Below, in pieces: positions 12,153 through 25,919 of a DNA stretch of 62,471 nucleotides. The notes beneath the pieces are model-generated. The model did no database searches. It worked only from the letters and a program-made list of their open reading frames with translations, and was not told the DNA's origin. The translations under genes were made by a program, and so were the position numbers. Positions within the stretch are counted from its first letter, which is position 1; every line of letters begins with the position of its first letter. Source of the DNA: Syncephalastrum monosporum B8922 (taxonomy: Eukaryota > Mucoromycota > Mucoromycetes > Mucorales > Syncephalastraceae); contig JNEN01000910.1 in assembly GCA_000697355.1 (NCBI GenBank), positions 1 to 62,471 of the forward strand, given 5' to 3'.

Positions 12153-12574
12153 AAAAAAAAAAGACATGGTATATAATAAGCCTTTCAAGGGCGTGGAGAT
12201 CTTTTACTTTTTAGAATTTTAGTGTATCATAAAGAAGTACATATTTGGCTGGACCATTCATGTTGTTTGTTTTCGAAGGTGTGTAACCGTCAATCGACTC
12301 AAAAGGCCCATTGATGGATTTTAGCTTGGTGCAAGAGATAAAAGAATGGTTTGCTGAAGAAGGATAGGCGGTCTTTTTTTTCTGCGTTTCGGTCGAATGG
12401 GTCTTGGCACCCAAACCAAACCGGGTATTTCAACGACCGAAGCGTCTATTTCATTTGCACGCTCGCATCCCGTTCGTTCGTTTCATTTTGTCGTTGTCCA
12501 TCGATATCTGCCGCATTCGTTTCTCTTTCTCCTCCTCTTCCATCTTCATTTTTCTTTCGTCCTCAGCGATCTTT

Positions 12575-14218
12575 ATGCGCCCCTGGCAAACAAGAGGCCT
12601 GTTTCTCTTTCTTGCCGTCTTACACTGTTGCACACAGCTTGTCTCGTCCAGTTATTTATGCGTCAGGCACGTGCAGAATTCACCATCATCCGTGCATCAC
12701 CATGTCGTGCATTGCAACGAAGGACGACTGGATCGTCGAGACACAAATAGCACACCTACGATCGCGGTTGATTTCACTTGCCTGGCAAGCGATCAAGAGT
12801 GTGACCAGGCAAAGAAGACATTCATAACCGCGGGGCAACTGTTGTCCTCTGTGCTCCGTCTGGAAACTCCGATTCACATTAACGCTTCTTACCTGTCCTT
12901 CTGTGATAATTTCGACGACTGTGGCGTCAGATACAACAACGGCACCCTCAATATCGGTAACGATCATTTGTCAGTCCATTGTGAATGGAAGCTTACCTCG
13001 ATGTTGGTGGTGCTGTAGGACAAGCATATCCTACCGTGTCCTATCTCATGACGGACCCGACAGACAACGTTACCCGTATGTATCCCCAAGCGATCCTGAA
13101 GCAATACATTCACCAGCTGCCGGGGCAGCCCGAATGGACGACGTATGATATCAGCGCGCAATTTAACAGTGACGTCCAATGGTACTTTGAGGTATGTTTC
13201 CGTGGAAATCATCCACACATGTTTCTGTGGCACCATGCCAAGGCCCAGTCACTCACACAAGTCATCATCTATCCCTACGTTTTAGAGCAACACCACGACA
13301 ATAGATGATGATGGCCTCGATTTTTTGCGTACTGTCATGCATGAATTCGTCCATGGTCTCGGGTTCGTGAGCTCTTGGAGTGACAAGGAGTATCGACGCT
13401 TTGAACGCTTTGCGCCGTCATCTGTCAAACAGTTCTTGACACCGATGCCGCTCGACCCACCGAACGTATTGGACGACGTGAGCGTGAGCGCCGATTCGGA
13501 CGAGGGCGTGCAACCCTATTACGGCTATGTCGAGTTTCCGCTTGACCGGTTCCTACATGCCACCCAAACCGGTGCCGCCTTCACACACGTCACGTCCGCG
13601 CTCAATGCGTGGGGCAACGCCAACGTCATGTTTCAATCCATGGTCGATATGGTCAACGCCTGGTGCGCGCAGCCCCAGCTGACAGAGCAAGCCGAGGCTG
13701 TTTATAATGCGTCAACGCAATCGCGGGGTGTGTACGCGACCTTGCCCGGCGTGGAGGACACCTTGCTCCTCGAGACCACATTCAGCCCATTCGCCTCGGG
13801 TACGACCCTTTCGCACGTGGATCATGGAACCTACAATGCCACAGCAGACTATCTCATGATCTACGATAGCCCGCGCGGGGTCACCTTTGATGCCATGATT
13901 GCTCAGTATACCGCCCCCATTGGCCCGCTGCTCGTCCGTACCTTGGCCAGTTTCGGCTATGCGCTTCAGGACGGATACAATGGTACGACGCTTCGCCCGC
14001 AACTGGCCTTTTGGGATCCACCCTCCGACCTGGTCGGCACCACTTCCAACCCATCCCCGGCCGTGAGTATCCATGCGAATGGCCCGGCTAGCATACCCTC
14101 TTCATCGTCTTTGTCTTCATCTTCATCCACATCCTCTGCCTCTTGCAGCCTGTCTTCCTCCAGCTACATCACACCCTCTCTCTTCTCAGCTTTTGTCATC
14201 ATTATGTCCCTCTTGTAA
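12575..14218 (+). CDS. Secreted GPI-anchored HExxH (zincin-like) protein
   Basis: Predicted cell-surface protein with a metalloprotease-like motif. Exons 12575..12956, 12992..13191, 13286..14218 give 504 aa. The start at 12575 opens a signal peptide (MRPWQTRGLFLFLAVLHCC...), and the C terminus is a Ser/Thr stretch followed by a hydrophobic tail (FSAFVIIMSLL), the layout of a GPI-anchor signal. The motif HEFVHGLGF at residues 213-221 matches HExxH zinc sites; Glu214 would be the base and the third ligand cannot be named by eye. Asn-x-Ser/Thr sites are frequent. The first intron would be only 35 nt, which is unusually short, but both frames and the family-like YPQAILKQ region downstream need it. 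I recognise similar HExxHG fungal secreted proteins of unknown role; protease activity is not shown. Confidence 0.8.
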
Positions 14219-14339
14219 TCATCCATCCTTATCTGGTTTGTAACTCATACGCTCTGTCTATTATTAACCTTGTACAAAACCTGCTCCCTTTTTGTTTCTC
14301 TTTTTCTTCTATCCTATTGTTTCTGCATATAAAAATGAT

Positions 14340-15853
14340 CTAGAGGAATACGGCTACGACGGCAGCTGCTGCCAGCAGCGCTCCGCTGGTAACCAATGCG
14401 TTTGCTTCACTCTTCTTGTCGTCCTCTGGTTTGGCATCCTTTTGTTGTACGTCTTGCTTCTCGGCCTCTTCGATAACCTTTTGATCAATCACATTTTGGC
14501 CGTCATGATAGCCTGGGGAGTTAAACGAGAACTTGTCTGCGACGTACTCAGTGGAAGCAGCGCCTAAAATGACAAATGAGTATGTAAATATCCTACTGAA
14601 TTCAGAAACACATACTTTTTTTGTACGGCTTTGGATCATTGAGACAGCCATCCAGACGAACCATAGTGTAGCCCTCATCAGAGATAGTGTTGATCGTTTT
14701 AGGTATGCTGGACACGGTCACCGTGCCCGGCATATCATACTGAACCGAAATGAAGGAGCCTTTCGCATCATAAGTCTCCTTGTAGCGCTGGAATGCGCCG
14801 CGATAGACATCTTCGACCGGCTTATGCAGGTAATCTTGACTATCCAGATTGTAACCAACGAGAATGAAGCCTAGCTCCTTCATGATGTTCTCCGTACGCG
14901 TGTCTTCCGGATTGGTAAAGTGCAGACGCACATACTTGGGGGCCACTTGGATCAGGGATTGGATGATGTCGGCGTCCTTGATGATATCGTCGCGAAGTTC
15001 TTTATCGGTCAGCACGGACGAGTCGTCGTTCTTGACACGGTAGGTCATGCCAATGAAATGGCCAGCGTTATATGTGTTTTGTACGACCATGGCGTATTGT
15101 TGCGAATACAACCTGGCAAAATTAAGTAAGTGGGGGGGGGGGAGGGCCGCGTCGAGGAGGGAGACTTACCAAGAGGCGTTGACAAAGAAGGTGGCGCGCG
15201 CATCTGCGTGGTTCAGCTGGCGCACGATGCCTGCGGTGGCATCGCTGGGGCCTTCGCTCTAGGTATGACAAACAGATGAGAACCCATCCTGTCCGATGGT
15301 TTGCTTCGTTGTTGTCCGCTTACAAACGTCAAGGCAATCTGTCCTTGAGTACGACAGCCTGTCACTTGGGGAACGGGCGGCTGAGGTGCGGACGGTCCTT
15401 TGGCATTCAAGATCTTGGTCGGTGCGAGTAGGTCCTCCTCTGCGGTGCTGTTTGCGCTTTTCTCGTGGTGTTCCATGTCTTCTGCATTCGTACCACCATC
15501 TGGAATAGTAAGTCGATGAGGATAAATATTTCCGAACTATCATGGTTATGCAACGTACTCGAGTGACGGATATTGGCATCCGGGGTGCCAGTCAGGCGTG
15601 CCGTGTCTTCGTCGATAGGCAAGGCGGTGGTGTCTGTGTTGTTTGTCATCGTAGTGTTGCTGATATCAACCGTGCCGAGACGCTGCTCGATGGCGGAAAT
15701 ATCATGTTGTTCTTCGTGCGAAGCATGCGAGTGCTCACAATGGGCAAAGTTGTAAAATAATAATGTCGCGATTAATGCGGGAAGGCCTGACGAAGTGTAA
15801 GTACGTCTTTATTCAGGAAGTAAAAGAAGTGAAGTAGTTTTACCCAGTCTCAT
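14340..15853 (-). CDS. GPI-anchored NodB-like protein, catalytic site lost
   Basis: Related to chitin deacetylases, which remove acetyl groups from chitin in the cell wall, but probably not an enzyme. Exons 15844..15853, 15559..15786, 15324..15499, 15170..15258, 14616..15112, 14340..14563 give 407 aa. The first exon is only 10 nt; splicing yields a signal peptide (MRLGLPALIATLLFYNFAHC). A Thr/Asn-rich linker follows, then a NodB-like fold starting GQIALTF at about residue 132. The metal and catalytic motif TFDDGP reads TFSEGP (139-142) and the HxxxxH motif reads GMTYRVKND, with no histidine. The C terminus is a Lys/Glu linker and a hydrophobic GPI signal (LLAAAAVVAVFL). It converges with the HExxH gene, ends 121 bp apart. 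A wall-binding or regulatory role is a guess. Confidence 0.82.
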
Positions 15854-16038
15854 CGTAGTAGCCGAAGCAAGTGTGTGTACGAAAGAGAAAAAACCGGAGG
15901 AGCAAAATGATCTCTAAATTACTATTTGTAATGCATATGTAGGTGTGCAAAGATTTGGTTATATGCGCATGTAAAAAAAAAAAAAGACAAACGAGGGAAA
16001 AAAAAACCGCCGAGCAATCATTCTTTTTTGTTTTGTTG

Positions 16039-18652
<2,614 letters not shown>

Positions 18653-18782
18653 TGTGTAAAAGGGAAAGAAAACAGCCGAGTAAAAACTTTATCACAAATC
18701 AGGGAAAATGTGGTCAAAAATTCAAAAGCAAGATGACAGTTTTGAATTGCATAATTTTGTTTCTTTTATTAGACGGATAGAT

Positions 18783-19219
18783 TTAACCGACGCGAGCCAG
18801 CATTTGATGCAAGGTCTGATGAACCTGGTCAAGCTCCTGTAAATTGATGCATGCTTATATATGAGTAAATGGCTATCGAGGTAAAGACGGCGACAACATA
18901 CCGTAGCGATCTGAGCCTGACCCTGATGCTCATAGGGATCATCATCGAGGTTGTTGGGGTCTTTGTCTTCGATGATGCCCTCTTGGTACTTTTCGTCAAT
19001 ATGGTGCAGCTTGTTCTGCAACTGACGGATGTCATCGGCGGTGTACTGCTTCTGTGAGACCGCCTTGGTCTCCCTGGCAATCTCCATCAACTGCTCGTGA
19101 ATGTGTTCTATAGATATAGATTTAGACATAGGTGAGATGATGCATGTCAATAAGGTCCAGCCGACGAGAAAAGAAGAGGCAGGACGACCCTACGTACCAA
19201 GATCTTTGGCCATAGGCAT
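18783..19219 (-). CDS. Small coiled-coil protein, 93 aa
   Basis: I do not recognise this gene. Exons 19198..19219, 18902..19107 and 18783..18836 join in frame to 93 aa starting MPMAKDLEHIHEQLMEIARE; a second ATG lies two codons in. The sequence is almost all amphipathic helix: EHIHEQLMEIARETKAVSQK, then DDIRQLQNKLHHIDEKYQEG, a short acidic loop with NNLDDDPYE, and a final heptad-like helix DQVHQTLHQMLARVG. No membrane segment, signal peptide or metal site is visible. The composition and three intron borders with consensus GT/AG speak for a real gene. It may be a subunit of a larger complex that packs through helices, but I cannot say which. Its start faces SMC1, about 870 bp away. Confidence 0.72.
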
Positions 19220-20086
19220 GTTGAAGTATAATGTTTTTTCTTTAGTTCAAAGAGTGATAAATGAGAACCAGGGTGGACCGATGAAGAGTGGTGTGTTATA
19301 TAGCCTTGGCAAGGGTGTTAGACTGATGTCAGTTTATGCGCACTGGGAACAAGGGTTTAGTCTTTACGCTATGATCAAAATGGATAATGGACGCCATCGC
19401 CTGCATCTGCTGAACGTGGGACTTTTCTCAACACCCCCGTCCTATCCCCGAAAAAAAATATACACAACTTTAACGCGTATAACAATGGAGTCGTTATTGG
19501 TAAGAAGAGGGTTGAAGAGCAAGGCAGATGAATATTGAAAGCCAGGCTGATATAACGCGATACCCTTGTGCAATTAAAAAGAGGGGAAAGAGGAAGTGTG
19601 TGAGTATGATGTTAAGTGAAGGTTGCATCTACTTGTTCCGGGAAGCGTGTACTACTCCAGAAGAAGAAAAGAGACTGGACTAAATCAAAAGGAAGGAAAG
19701 CGATGTGTACGAGGCGTAGAAAAGAAACCATATTCTCTATTGCAGAGTTGCAGGGCTGGGGGTGGGGGTGGGGAGAGGAAGGTGGCCACAAGTATTGTTA
19801 ATCGACACAGCTACAAGGACTGCTTTGGTTTTTTTTTTTTTTTTTGAATCGGTCAAGATAATGTCGTGGAGGGGTCTGTCACAGCTGCAGGCAGGTCGAA
19901 CGGTACCCAAGGGCTGCTGGCGCTCGTGCAGGGTAGATTTGCTTTATATTTTCCGCAGCAAGCGTTGGAGGGAATCGCGTCGCGTCAGAACGCGGTCGGC
20001 AAAAAAAAAAGTGCAACGCCAAAAATTTCCAGGCAGTTCCTGGTCTTCAACGCGTCTCTCGTTCCTCTCTTGGTTCATTATTCAGC
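19220..20086. other. Intergenic, divergent promoters of coiled-coil gene and SMC1
   Basis: Contains GA-rich stretches, a G-rich patch (about 19749-19785) and a T run near 19830-19845. No gene or RNA is supported here. Confidence 0.5.
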
Positions 20087-23000
20087 ATGGGAAGAGTGCT
20101 GCGTCTCGAGTGCGAGAACTTCAAATCATACAAAGGCCATCAAACTATTGGTCCCTTTGACCAATTCAGCTGCATTGTCGGTCCTAACGGTTCAGGTATG
20201 ACCGGATAGAATAGAACGGTGGACTGTCGTGTTTCCGTTGCAACCTCTCCCTGACCTTCTCGCATCCCCAGGCAAATCCAATGTGATGGACGCGATCTCG
20301 TTCGTTCTCGGCATCAACAGTGCACAGCTTCGGTCCCACACCCTGAAAGACATGATCTACCGTCCGAGTGCGCTCAGACCTCAGGGCCAAGGCCCCAACG
20401 TCGACACTCGTCTGCCCCGACGGGCCTTTGTCACGCTCGTCTACGAGAATGCACAGAAACGCGAGGTCAAATTCACTCGCATCGTCACCAGTGCAGGCGA
20501 ATCCGAGTACCGCATCAATGACAAGCATGTCCCTCATTCCGTTTACAATGCAGCGCTCGTGAAGGAGAACATTCTCGTCAAGGCAAAGAACTTCTTGGTC
20601 TTCCAAGGCGACGTTGAGTCTGTGGCGAACCAAAACCCAGCAGACTTGACCAAACTGATTGAGCAGATTAGCGGGTATGTTTCTTTCTAGAGAACCCTTT
20701 CTTCTTCTTCTTCTTCTTTTTCTTCTTGGCTGACACCTCCACCCGATACGCCTTCTAGCTCGCTCGAGCTCAAGGAAGAGTACGACCGTCTCAAGCTGGA
20801 GCAGGAGCGTGCGGCCGAAAGCAGCTCACACGCCTACAATCGCAAGCGTGGTGTGCAGGCCGAGATCAAGCAGTACCAAGAACAAAAACAGGAGGCAGAG
20901 ACTTTTGAGCGTCTCGTGCAGGAACGGCGTGACCATGTTGTTCGGTACCTGCTCTGGAAACTATACCACGTTGAAGCGAAACAGCGAGAGCTCGAATCCG
21001 ATGCCAACGCACGCCAAATCAAATCGGATGACGCCGGTAAATTGCACGTAAGTTCTATAGCTGGATGCATGTGTCTGGATGCTCATCCCACCGCATAGCT
21101 TGAGCTGGAGAACGCATTCAAGGACGCCCGCAAACAGCAAGCATTGGCACACCGTGAGTGTACGACCAAGGAGCTGCACATCAAGAAGTTGAAGAAGAGC
21201 ATCGAGGGAGTGGTAAGTTTAGAAAGTGGATTAAAATGAAGCGCTCCAACATATCCTGGGTTAGAATCCTGAATCCATGTGCCTCGAAGAGAAAATGACC
21301 CATTTGCGCAACCGTCTGGAGCAGACAAAGAAATCCGGCGAGCGTCTGAAGCGGGATACCGGAAACCAAGTAAGGAGATGCGTATTCCTTTTGCCAGCCA
21401 TGTCCTCATCGCTTCTTTGAAGGAACTCGTCGTCGAAAACTTGGAGAAAGGTCTCCAGAACCTGGCAAGGGCCGTTCAAGAATACGAATGTAAGGCTCAT
21501 AATACCTATACACCCAGAAAAAGCTTATCATCATCAATAGCAACTGTGCCCGAGGCTAAGCTGTCCGGCGGTCCCCAGCTTTCTACCCAACAGCTGCGGG
21601 TCTATGAGGAACTGTATGTAGTCAAGAAACACTTGTCGGCCCAGACACTGACCGTACTTTCTCTTTAGTAAACAGCAAGTGAGCTTGCAGGCAGCTGTGG
21701 AACAGCAGCAGATGCAAGATCTGGAACGCCAGCGGAAGATGGAACTCGAAAACGTCAATCGCATCACGTCCAAGCTTGAAGAGCTCAATGCACGCAAGGC
21801 GCAGTTGCTCGAGGAAGAGACACAACTCAACGAGCAGGGACACAGTCTGATGGCCGATGGTGAAAGTTTGACGGCTCAGCTGCATCTCCGTCAACAAGAG
21901 CTGGCTGCCTTGGAGAACGAGCGGATACAGACTCAGTAAGTCCACAGGTTTTCAAAGAGACGCGGGATGCGTGCTTACGTTTTATCCAAAGTAAACGCGA
22001 GGTTGAGTTGAACGAGCGGTTGCAGGCCACGCTGAACAAGTTGATGGAAGCCCGCGTCGGCCAACGCGAAAATGAGAAGGACACCAAATTCCGCGAATGT
22101 TTGACAACGATGAAGCAAATGTGGCCAGGTACGAAAGAAGAATACATTCGTGACGAGGGCACAGTTTTCACATAGGCTGCTTGGTAGGCGTTCGCGGCCG
22201 ACTTGTGGACCTATGCCGTCCGACGCAGGGCAAATACGAGAATGCTGTCGCGACGGCGCTCGGTCGGAACCTCGACGCCATCATTGTCGAAGATCAAAAG
22301 ACAGCGATTGATTGTATCAATGTAAGTGATTGGGTTCATAGAATATATGGCGGTGCACTGTCTGACAAAGGTATCAGTATATGCGCGAACAACGAGTAGG
22401 AACAGCGACCTTTTTGCCGCTGAACACCCTGGAGCCACGACCCATCAACGACCGGTACCGCAGCATCGCCCGAGGTGCACGCTTGGCGGTGGATGTGATC
22501 AATTGTGAAAAGAAATACGAGGGTGTCATTCAGTTTACGTGCGGTAATACCATGGTGTGCGATACGCTTCAAATCGCCCGCCACATTTGTTACACGCTCA
22601 AGGAGGCTGTGAAGGGTATGTCTACGAAAATACGGCCAATAGAATATGTTTAGGCTCACCATCCGATAGCGGTTACTGTGGACGGCACTGTGATCCACCA
22701 GAACGGTTTGATCACGGGCGGTCAAACAGCGGATCAGCCTCGGACGAGTTGGAAGAACAGTGATGTGGATGCTCTTGTTCGCACGCGCGATGCTTTGCTG
22801 AACGAACTCAATGAACTTTCGAAACACAAGCGAATGGGCAGCGCTGAAGAGTCAGCACGCTCCGACTGCTCTGGCCTGGAGGCTCAGCTGACCGTGATGA
22901 AGGAAGAATATGTAAGCTGTCATGCCACACACATGTCTGCTCAGTACTCATCTTTGGGGGCAGACCACGCTTGAACGACGAGCACTCGGTGTGCAGGACG

Positions 23001-24758
23001 AGATAAAACACCTGGAAGGAGAAATAGCAACAACGGAGGCGCCCCGACCACAGGTAAGCCAGTTTTTATTGATATTAGCGGCCCTGTCCAACTGATCTGG
23101 CGTACCTGCGTAGAATCAACAACGACTGGATGAGCTGATAGCTGCGATTGCGGAAACAAACAAGACGATCGAGCAAGTCGAAGACCAGGTATTTGCCGAC
23201 TTCTGCGGCGAGATTGGCGTGAGCAGCATCCGTGATTATGAAACGCTTCGATTCGGTGCCTCGCAAGAAGTGACCCAACGCCGCGCCGAGTTTGCCGCAC
23301 AGCGATCACGTCTCGAAACTCAGTTGGTCTTTGAACGGGAGCAGCTCTCGGACCTGCAAGCGCGTCTTTCCAAACTTGAGACGACGTACCTCGAAGACAC
23401 CGAGGCACTGAAACAGGCTGAGCAAGCCGCTGTCGACTTGCAGGCCCGCCTCGAAAAGATGAGAACTGACCTTGCGACGTACACACACGAACTGGCCAGA
23501 TGCGGCGAAGAGGAAGAAAATATGCAGAAGCGCGTGGACGAGCTTCGGCAAGAGCTGGAGGCGAAGGGTCGCGACGTGGAAGCGTATCTGAAAGAGATGA
23601 ACTTATGCGACGCTGAAATCGAAAAGGTGCATGCTGAGCGTACGGCCCTCTTCCGCAAATGCAAACTCGAGGATATCGAGCTCCCCATGCTTCGCGGTAC
23701 GATGGATAGCGTACTGACGAGTGACGATGTCTCATCCACAGTAAGTGAAGTGACTTTAATTTGTATCTTGCAGATGGCTTATGAAGGGGTTATAGCAAAA
23801 TGGCAGCTCGATGGAGGTCGACAACGACGAGCCGTCTCAACTCTCGATTCGGACCACGGACTGGGAGGTCGAAGTGGATTACACGGCGCTGACGACGGCC
23901 GAACGACGTGACAGCTCCCAAGAGCGGGACGCCCAGTTTAGAGAGGAGCTCAAGCGACGGGGCAATGAAATTGAAAACATGGCACCTAACCTTAAAGCGA
24001 TTGATCGTCTGGAGGGTGTTGAGCAGCGCCTGGATGAGGTCGAGGAAGATTATAGTGCAGCACGCAGAGCGGCCAAGCGGGCAGCGAGCGAGTTTGAAAA
24101 GATCAAGCAGCAGCGCTACGCTACGTTCTACGACGCCTACAGCCATATCGCAGGTCAGATCGACCGCATCTACAAGGACCTGACGAACAACGAGTCTTGT
24201 CCCGAGGGAGGCACGGCGTACCTGAGTTTGGACAATATCGAAGAGCCGTATCTGGGCAATGTCAAGTACCATGCGATGCCACCAATGAAGCGGTTCCGTG
24301 ACATGGACATGCTCTCGGGTGGTGAAAAGAGTGTAGCTGCGCTTGCTCTTTTGTTCGCCATTCACAGGTAATACGAAGGGGCGGGGGGAGGGAATGGAAG
24401 TGAATTGAATGCATAGGATACTGACCTATATATATATATATATATATACTTTTCCTTCACAGTTACCAACCCGCGCCGTTCTTTGTGTTGGACGAAGTGG
24501 ACGCTGCGTTGGATACGCTAAACGTCGAAAAGATTGCGTCGTATATCCGCCAAAACTCCAGCGACACCTTCCAGTTCATTGTCATTTCTCTCAAGAACGC
24601 CTTGTATGAAAAGGCAGAGAGTCTGGTGGGTATCTACCGTGATCAAGGCAACAATTCCAGTCGGACCCTGACACTCAAAGTAAGGAGAATGCAGTTTTAT
24701 GTGAGCATGCACGTGTACTAATGGAAACGGATAGCTGGATGAATACGGACCCGTATAA
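20087..24758 (+). CDS. SMC1: Cohesin subunit SMC1
   Basis: ATPase arm of the cohesin ring that holds sister chromatids together. Seventeen exons, from 20087..20195 and 20272..20674 to 24463..24679 and 24735..24758, sum to 1239 aa, the family's normal length. The start is [17 protein letters not shown]. The Walker A motif GPNGSGKSN is cut by the first intron. A long coiled coil follows (about residues 170-510). The hinge lies between GRLVDLC and [17 protein letters not shown], and a second coiled coil runs to about residue 1070. The signature motif [19 protein letters not shown] and Walker B ([13 protein letters not shown]) are near the C terminus. The meiotic Smc1-beta type is not indicated. 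Short introns contain CTT, TA and T-rich tracts. Identity is very secure. Confidence 0.97.
24426..24449. repeat. (TA)n microsatellite in an SMC1 intron
   Basis: About eleven TA units within the intron between the penultimate coding blocks of SMC1, just upstream of its acceptor site. Confidence 0.9.
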
Positions 24759-24935
24759 TAACGAATATGAACCTATATTGACAACAGAACACACAGAAAG
24801 TTTTAATAAACCCAAAACGCATCTAATTTTGGATACGCGTTGGAAATACGCGAAAACGCGCTCTGAGAAGAGAGCGGGGGAGGATTTCTGAATTCCTTGT
24901 CTCACCCGTTTTGTATTTCTACCACACATAACGCC

Positions 24936-25826
24936 ATGAGCACACCGTCCGTCCTGACCGACAAGGAACGCTTCCTGCTCGCCTCTCAAGCTGAAATTGA
25001 CTGGCTCGAGGCCCAAATCAAACAATATGAGGTTGATTTGGCAGATACGCCCATGGCCGAACAAGACGACACGGACGAGATCCAAGCCAACCCGCGCGAT
25101 GCCCAGCGCATCAAGCTCGAAGCCCTGATCCAATACAACCTCAACACAGCCAGCATTGGACGCAACCTCGACTCGGCCATGCTCGCCTACAATGCGTTGT
25201 TTCCCAAAGACACCGACGAGGATAGCCTGAAACGAAGGTAAGCGAAACGGAATCAGCTTGACAGGTCCAAGACTGACCTCGGATATGTACCACCGCCATG
25301 TGTTATCATTCAATACGATACAGTCAAGCAGTCGAGTCCCTGATTGAGGAACGGGATCATGTGACGGTGGAAGTGATGGCGCTGCTGACTGAGCTACGAC
25401 AGGCACGATACGAGCTCGGACAAGTGCAGGCCCGGTCACGGCAAGTACAACAGTCCAACCGCGAGACACTCAAAGCTATCCGAGAAGCACAAGAACGGCA
25501 CCTCATAGACACTGACGAAGGATCCACACAAACCAACGATGATCTCGCTCTGCAACAGTAAGTCTATCTATATGATCCGGTCACAAAAGCCTTCTATCTC
25601 ACCGTGTATCCCTCCTGCAGGTCAAAAGAAAGTCTCGAAAAGCTGGAAATGTCACGGAACGCGCTCATGGTAAGCAGGCAACTCTTGATCCACCGGCACG
25701 AACTAACATGAATATATGTATAAACGCGTATAACAGGGTCTTATTCTGGAAAGCAATATCGATTGGACCAACAACAAACGATGGCGGGAAACGATGCTCA
25801 TGCTTGGCGACGAGCTTGAAATGTAA
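24936..25826 (+). CDS. Kinetochore protein CENP-H
   Basis: Component of the inner kinetochore (CCAN) network, called Mcm16 or Fta3 in yeasts. Exons 24936..25237, 25324..25557, 25621..25669, 25737..25826 give 224 aa. Almost all of the chain is predicted coiled coil: ASQAEIDWLEAQIKQYE at the N terminus and ESLIEERDHVTVEVMALLTE in the middle. The closing block RNALMGLILESNIDWTNNKR matches the conserved CENP-H C terminus, where a (G/A)LI...SG(V/I)(N/D)W pattern is typical. The gene follows SMC1 on the same strand with 177 bp between stop and start, and its end faces the end of the Gpi18 gene 93 bp away. Family call rests mainly on the C-terminal block and the coiled-coil layout. Confidence 0.8.
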
Positions 25827-25919
25827 AAACGAATATACCTCTTTGTCTCCCTCTCTATCTTCTCCCTAGTATCCTTTCACAGTCATAAATACGTAAATGT
25901 ACTTTCAAGCAATGTATTG

